Positions 59,992 through 64,000 of a DNA stretch of 64,000 nucleotides are shown piece after piece. Position 1 is the stretch's first letter; each line of letters opens with the position of its first letter. Source of the DNA: Polaromonas sp. (GTDB lineage: Bacteria > Pseudomonadota > Gammaproteobacteria > Burkholderiales > Burkholderiaceae_C); contig NZ_JAAFGZ010000004.1 of assembly GCF_010365105.1 (NCBI RefSeq), forward strand, positions 98,745 to 162,744, in the 5' to 3' direction. Below the pieces are notes generated by a model. It was not told where the DNA came from and searched no databases. It saw only the letters and a list, made by a program, of their open reading frames with translations. Made by a program: the position numbers and the translations under genes.

Positions 59992-62268
59992 TCAGGCCCG
60001 TTTGACGCGGCTTGCCGAGACCAGCACCGGCTGCTTCTTGCCGCCGGTCAGCAGGCGAATGGCAAACCAGGCCAGGAACACGGTGCCGATGGCAAACACC
60101 ACGTCACCCGGAACGCGCATCCAGACCAGCGTTTCCATGAAGTGCGAATGCACGACTTCAGGCGAACGCGCAAACCACATGCCCTGGGTCATGCTGGCCC
60201 AGGCCTGGTAAATACCGGCGGGCACCAGCGAGATAAACACCATCATGGCCAAGCCGATGTTGAGACACCAGAACATCGGGGCCAGCAGCTTGTCGGACCA
60301 GGCCAGGCGGTCGGACAGGCCGCGCAGGCAGAACAGCAGCAAACCGATGCCCAGCATGCCGTAGACACCGAACAACGCGGCGTGGCCGTGGGCGGCCGTC
60401 ATGTTCAGGCCCTGCAGGTAGTACAGCGCAATCGGCGTGTTGATGGTGAAGCCCAGCAGACCCGCGCCCACCACGTTCCAGAAACCGACGGCGATGAAGC
60501 ACATGATCGACCACTTGTACGACTGCACCCAGGGTGCGGCCTTGGAGCGCTGGAAGCTGTTGTAGGCCTCAAAGCCGATCATGGCGAGCGGCACCACTTC
60601 GAGTGCGGAGAACATGGCGCCAATCGCGATCACGAAAGTCGGCGTGCCGGTGAAGTACAGGTGGTGCAGCGTGCCCAGGATGCCGCCGAACAGGAACACG
60701 ATGGTTTCCATCACGATGGCGCTGTTGGCGGTGCTGGCACGAATCAGGCCCAGGCGGGTGAACAGCAGCGCAATGACGGCGGTGGCAAACACTTCAAAGA
60801 AGCCTTCGACCCACAGGTGGACCAGCCACCAGCGCCAGTACTCGACCATCGAGTAATGGGTGGTCTGGCCCCAGGTCAGCGACGTGGCGTAAAAGCCGCC
60901 GATGCACAGCGCGGCCAGGAACACCATGGCGATCAGGCCGCGGCTTTCAGAAGGCTTTTTCAGCGCAGGCAGCAGTCCGCGACCGAGGAGCGTGACCCAG
61001 AACAGCAGGCCGATGAACAGCAGGATTTGCCAGACGCGGCCCATGCTGGTGAATTCGAGGCCCTGGTTGCCGACCCAGAAACTGAAGTCCGTGCCCAGGT
61101 GCTGCAAGGTGCCGATCCAGCCGGTGACGGTCGAGCCGACGACGATGAACAGCAGCGCATAGAACAGCACATCGACGCCGAGCTTCTGGTACTTGGGCTC
61201 GTGGCCGGAAATGGCCGGGGCGATGTACAGGCCGGTGGCCAGCCAGGCGGTGGCAATCCACAGCACGGCGAACTGGGTGTGGATGGTGCGGCTCACGGTG
61301 AACGGCAGGATCTGGCCGAGCGGGAAGCCGAAGAAGCTCTGGCCTTCGACCGCATAGTGGGCGGTGATGACGCCCATGCCGACTTGCGCCAGGATCAGGC
61401 CGATGACCACATAAAAGTACTTGCGCGTGGCCTTCATCGACGGCGTCGGCTTCAGGTCAAACAGCGGGTCGTTCTTGGGTGGCGTCGGGTCGCCTCCTTC
61501 GTTGTGGGTCGAGTGGTAAAAAATCATGCCGGCAATCGCTGCAATCATGAAGATGATGCTGGCAATCGACCAGATACCGGCACTGGCGGTCGGTGTGTTG
61601 TCCACCAGCGGCTCATGCGGCCAGTTGCTGGTGTAGCTCAAATCGGTTTCGTTCGGCCGGTTGGTGGCGGCAGACCATGAAGACCAGAAAATGAAGGCTG
61701 GAAGCGCTTTCAGGTCGTCCGCGTCAGGCAGCAGGCCCGAGCTCATGGCGTACTGCTCGCGCAGCTTGTCGAGCGACGGCGCATCGCCGAACAGGTCGGT
61801 GTAGTGCTTCATCACCTGTTGCACGGCCTCGGTGCGCTCGGGCGACAGGGTGATGGCGCCGGTGGCCGCGTCATACGTGTTGCCGCGCATCTCGGATTTC
61901 AGCCGGGCGTTGATCTCGGCCTGCTGGCCGACGCTCAGCGCCTCAAAGGTCTTGCCGAAATCGCGTTGTGCCCACACGCCGCGCAAGGCCAGTGCCTCGC
62001 GGTGCAGCCAGTCGGCTGACCAGTCAGGCGCCAGGTAGCTGCCGTGGCCCCAGACCGAACCGAGCTGCTGGCCGCCGGCCGACAGCCAGGCTTTCTGGCC
62101 GCGCTGGACCTGTCCTTCGGAGAAAAGCACCGTTCCTTTGGTACTGATGACTTGTTTGGGGATCGGCGGTGCTGTCAGGTAAATCTCGGTTCCGACCCCG
62201 CCGAGAACGGCAAAGGACAGAACGCAGATGACAGCAAGCCAGGTCCAGAGTTTGCGCGTCGCGTGCAT
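59992..62268 (-). CDS. norB: Quinol-dependent nitric oxide reductase (qNor)
   Basis: This 758-residue membrane enzyme reduces 2 NO to N2O with quinol. It has the qNor fusion: an N-terminal cytochrome-c-like extension without heme motif (residues 40-220, starting after the first helix), then the 12-helix catalytic core (SRTIHTQFAVLWIATAWLATGLYIAP, YWRWWLVHLWVEGFFEVFATAVIALLF, HHLYFTGTP, HGHAALFGVYGMLGIGLLLFCLRG) with heme and FeB His ligands. No norC is present, as expected. It is divergent from nsrR with two NsrR-type operators in between, so NO should induce it. Confidence 0.96.
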   Translation of the reverse strand: MHATRKLWTWLAVICVLSFAVLGGVGTEIYLTAPPIPKQVISTKGTVLFSEGQVQRGQKAWLSAGGQQLGSVWGHGSYLAPDWSADWLHREALALRGVWAQRDFGKTFEALSVGQQAEINARLKSEMRGNTYDAATGAITLSPERTEAVQQVMKHYTDLFGDAPSLDKLREQYAMSSGLLPDADDLKALPAFIFWSSWSAATNRPNETDLSYTSNWPHEPLVDNTPTASAGIWSIASIIFMIAAIAGMIFYHSTHNEGGDPTPPKNDPLFDLKPTPSMKATRKYFYVVIGLILAQVGMGVITAHYAVEGQSFFGFPLGQILPFTVSRTIHTQFAVLWIATAWLATGLYIAPAISGHEPKYQKLGVDVLFYALLFIVVGSTVTGWIGTLQHLGTDFSFWVGNQGLEFTSMGRVWQILLFIGLLFWVTLLGRGLLPALKKPSESRGLIAMVFLAALCIGGFYATSLTWGQTTHYSMVEYWRWWLVHLWVEGFFEVFATAVIALLFTRLGLIRASTANSAIVMETIVFLFGGILGTLHHLYFTGTPTFVIAIGAMFSALEVVPLAMIGFEAYNSFQRSKAAPWVQSYKWSIMCFIAVGFWNVVGAGLLGFTINTPIALYYLQGLNMTAAHGHAALFGVYGMLGIGLLLFCLRGLSDRLAWSDKLLAPMFWCLNIGLAMMVFISLVPAGIYQAWASMTQGMWFARSPEVVHSHFMETLVWMRVPGDVVFAIGTVFLAWFAIRLLTGGKKQPVLVSASRVKRA

Positions 62269-62324
62269 GGCAAATTTCCTTGGTGGTTGCGGGTTTAAAA
62301 AACTTGAAAACGCTTCAAATTAAT

Positions 62325-62376
62325 AACATGGATTCTATCTACATCTTTTAATAAATATGCAAATGAAATACATTTT
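62325..62376. promoter_or_regulatory. Two NsrR-type operators between norB and nsrR
   Basis: Site 1 (62325-62347) reads AACATGGATTC-T-ATCTACATCTT. Site 2 (62354-62376) reads AATATGCAAAT-G-AAATACATTTT. Both fit the 11-1-11 NsrR pattern AAnATGyATTT and its complement, the right half of site 2 exactly. They are 29 bp apart centre to centre. Confidence 0.75.
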
Positions 62377-62489
62377 TTTCTTGAAGACCTCATCCGTAAT
62401 GGATCAGCTTCTATAGAATTGAACTGACCTTTTCAAGCAGGCCTGCCTACGCCGCTGCCGCCTGCTTCCCCACCCAGGATTTCACGCGC

Positions 62490-62999
62490 ATGAGACTCAC
62501 CACCTACACCGACTACGCCCTGCGCACCCTGATGTACCTTGCCGCCAACCGCGACCGGCTGGTGACCGTTCAGGACATCGCCGACGCCCACGTCATTGCC
62601 AAAAACCACCTGACCAAGGTCGTTCACCAGCTCGGCATTCTGGGCGTGATCGAATCGTTGCGGGGCCGCAACGGCGGGCTCAGGCTGGGCAAGGAACCAG
62701 CGCTCATCAATATTGGCGCGGTGGTGCGCAGCACCGAACCCGACTTCTACATGGCCGAGTGTTTTGATCCCAACAAAAACAAGTGCTGCCTGAGCAGCAA
62801 CTGCATTCTCAAAAATACGCTCTATGAAGCGACAACGGCCTACCTGGCGGTGCTCGATGGCGTCACGCTGGAAGACCTGATGAAAACAAACGCCAGCCCT
62901 GTTGCCCTGGAAGCGGCCTTCAAGTCCATCCCGATCCGGTTGCAGACGGCGGATTCTGAAAAGCTTCCTCCGGCGGCCGGTCTGGAAACACCCGTCTGA
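62490..62999 (+). CDS. nsrR: Nitric-oxide-sensing Rrf2 repressor NsrR
   Basis: This 169-residue Rrf2 protein starts MRLTTYTDYALRTLMYLAAN with the wHTH TVQDIADAHVIAKNHLTKVVHQLG. It has the [Fe-S] Cys cluster C91, C99, C100 and C105 (AECFDPNKNKCCLSSNCILK), as in NsrR. NO damages the cluster and relieves repression of norB. The C-terminal 20 residues extend beyond E. coli NsrR. It is divergent from norB and probably autoregulated through the shared sites. Confidence 0.93.
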   Translation: MRLTTYTDYALRTLMYLAANRDRLVTVQDIADAHVIAKNHLTKVVHQLGILGVIESLRGRNGGLRLGKEPALINIGAVVRSTEPDFYMAECFDPNKNKCCLSSNCILKNTLYEATTAYLAVLDGVTLEDLMKTNASPVALEAAFKSIPIRLQTADSEKLPPAAGLETPV

Positions 63000-63198
63000 A
63001 ACGCTGCAAGCGAACAACGTAAAACGGCCATGCGCGTTTTAGCGCTGCCCCGGTGGCAATTCCGATGCTGTCCTACAGGCAGCGCTGCCACCGCGTCCTA
63101 AACTTTTTACGATGCAGGCAACGCACCGTTGCACCAGCCCGTTCTGACTGAGCCCAGCGCACATTTTTCGCAAGAATCACCCACAAGAAGGCCGTGAA

Positions 63199-63957
63199 GT
63201 GACCGAAAAAACGCCCCGCCTTCCATTTCGCATCGACACGCAGCCGCAGCCCGAAGCCAGCCTTCAGGCTTGGCGGGCAGTATTGCTGCTGCTGGCCGTG
63301 ACTTTTGCGGCTCCCGGCTTTGCGCAAAAAGCCACCCGCGAACAAGGTCGGCAAATAGCCAGCCAGGGTACGCCACAGGGCGTGGCGGCCTGTATCAGCT
63401 GCCACGGTGCCAAAGGCGAAGGCATGGCAGCTTTTCCGCGCCTGGCCGGAACAGGCCAGGCTTACCTGCAGGCGCAGCTTGACGCTTTCGCAGACGGAAG
63501 CCGAAAAAATGCCGTCATGCAGCCGATGGCCCAAAACCTCACCGCCACCGAACGCCAGGCGGTGGCGCTCTACTTCAGCCAGCTGCCGCCGCCCTTTTCC
63601 GCATCTGATCCCGTACAGCCCGCGCCCTCAGATACAGGCGCCTGGCTGGCGACGCGGGGACGGTGGACGGCCCAAGTGCCGGCCTGCGCACAATGCCACG
63701 GCCCCGGTGGCAACGGCGTTGGTGCGCAGTTTCCACCTCTGGCCGGACTGCCAGCGGGCTACATCGCCGGACAGTTGCAGGGCTGGAAAGCCGGCAGCCG
63801 GCCGCCCGGCCCCCTGGCACTGATGCCCGACATCGCGAAAAAGCTTTCCAATGCCGAAGTTACCGCCGTCGCTGCGTATTACGAACAACTTGCCGCCGCA
63901 GGCGTGGCAGCCCCTTCAGCCGCCGTCCAGCCTCCAAAAACGGAAAGCCGTCCATGA
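63199..63957 (+). CDS. Diheme cytochrome c (c4-like)
   Basis: This 252-residue protein has an internal hydrophobic export segment (AVLLLLAVTFAAPGFAQ, residues 28-43) after a charged N-terminus. Two heme c motifs are present: C65-x2-C68-H69 and C163-x2-C166-H167. Distal Met candidates lie in NAVMQPMAQ and LALMPDI. It is a periplasmic electron carrier of the cytochrome c4/c553 type. The start is GTG 63199. The next gene overlaps its stop by 4 bases, so it heads an operon running out of the window. Confidence 0.88.
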   Translation: MTEKTPRLPFRIDTQPQPEASLQAWRAVLLLLAVTFAAPGFAQKATREQGRQIASQGTPQGVAACISCHGAKGEGMAAFPRLAGTGQAYLQAQLDAFADGSRKNAVMQPMAQNLTATERQAVALYFSQLPPPFSASDPVQPAPSDTGAWLATRGRWTAQVPACAQCHGPGGNGVGAQFPPLAGLPAGYIAGQLQGWKAGSRPPGPLALMPDIAKKLSNAEVTAVAAYYEQLAAAGVAAPSAAVQPPKTESRP

Positions 63958-64000
63958 CCCGCCAGTTCCCTTCAAAATTTCCGCTGAACGGATTGGTGCT
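63954..64000 (+). CDS. Start of an unidentified gene, truncated by the window end
   Basis: The ATG at 63954 overlaps the cytochrome stop (ATGA). Only 15 residues are visible (MTRQFPSKFPLNGLV). The coupling suggests a partner of the cytochrome, but the product cannot be named. Confidence 0.5.
   Translation, partial: MTRQFPSKFPLNGLV

Noticed and set aside
60142..61680. Long plus-strand frame opposite norB
   Set aside because: Shadow frame of norB with low-complexity His/Gln/Asp composition.
1..64000. CRISPR arrays, tRNA or rRNA genes, transposase-bearing insertion sequences
   Set aside because: No regularly spaced direct repeats, no tRNA-like cloverleaf with a T-loop signature, no rRNA sequence and no transposase were seen on reading both strands.

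Overview
The window looks like a chromosome segment of a beta-proteobacterium, most likely a Comamonadaceae member (Polaromonas/Rhodoferax/Variovorax-like). This is inferred from the protein flavour, the GC-rich codon use, the quinol-type NO reductase with NsrR, the rpsU-yqeY order and several short dispersed repeats. I saw no rRNA, tRNA, CRISPR array or insertion sequence with a transposase.

Region 1 (1-12.9 kb) is an assimilatory nitrate/nitrite regulon. It starts with the 3' end of an ANTAR-domain antiterminator (NasT type). Next come a nitrate ABC transporter (nrtABD), a convergent CBS-pair protein, and a second unit nirB-nirD-nasA-ybiB-cobA. That unit holds nitrite reductase, nitrate reductase and the siroheme methyltransferase. 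Both units begin with a sigma-54 -24/-12 promoter followed by an RNA leader: hairpins with A1/G4 hexanucleotide loops, then a Rho-independent terminator. This is the arrangement expected for ANTAR antitermination.

Region 2 (13-38.2 kb) is ordinary housekeeping: a BaiN/HI0933 flavoprotein, rpsU, yqeY, pmbA, darP, mog, trmJ-cysE, suhB, a FUSC-type transporter, mutS, a stand-alone Anbu proteasome-like hydrolase, uppP, an IclR-controlled GMC oxidoreductase plus MHS transporter, and glnS. A roughly 700-bp near-palindromic element lies before uppP. Several short repeats sit between genes, and some sit in frame inside genes.

Region 3 (38.2-45.3 kb) is the accessory patch and the most interesting part. 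It holds an AT-rich gene ending in a HEPN-like R-x4-H motif behind a 21-bp perfect palindrome, and a GIY-YIG/DUF4357 protein. It also holds two paralogous wHTH-MNT/HEPN-like cassettes about 3 kb apart. The second cassette is intact and continues into a PLD-like nuclease gene. The first is broken by a nonsense codon, an active-site Asp-to-Asn change and a chimeric HEPN remnant. Both carry paired 14-bp operators exactly 21 bp apart over the start codon. A SRAP-family protein lacking the usual Cys2 and an M14 peptidase lie between them. I read this as a candidate toxin-antitoxin or defence locus.

Region 4 (45.5-64 kb) returns to chromosome-type genes. It includes a TerB-like/SPFH/zinc-ribbon membrane module, a haloacid dehalogenase, rluE, cytochrome b561, trxC, two more TerB-like proteins, an HPF-like protein and nhaR. 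It ends in a nitric-oxide detoxification locus: norB (qNor) and a DUF2249 gene, divergent from nsrR, with two NsrR-type operators between them. A diheme cytochrome c and a truncated gene close the window.
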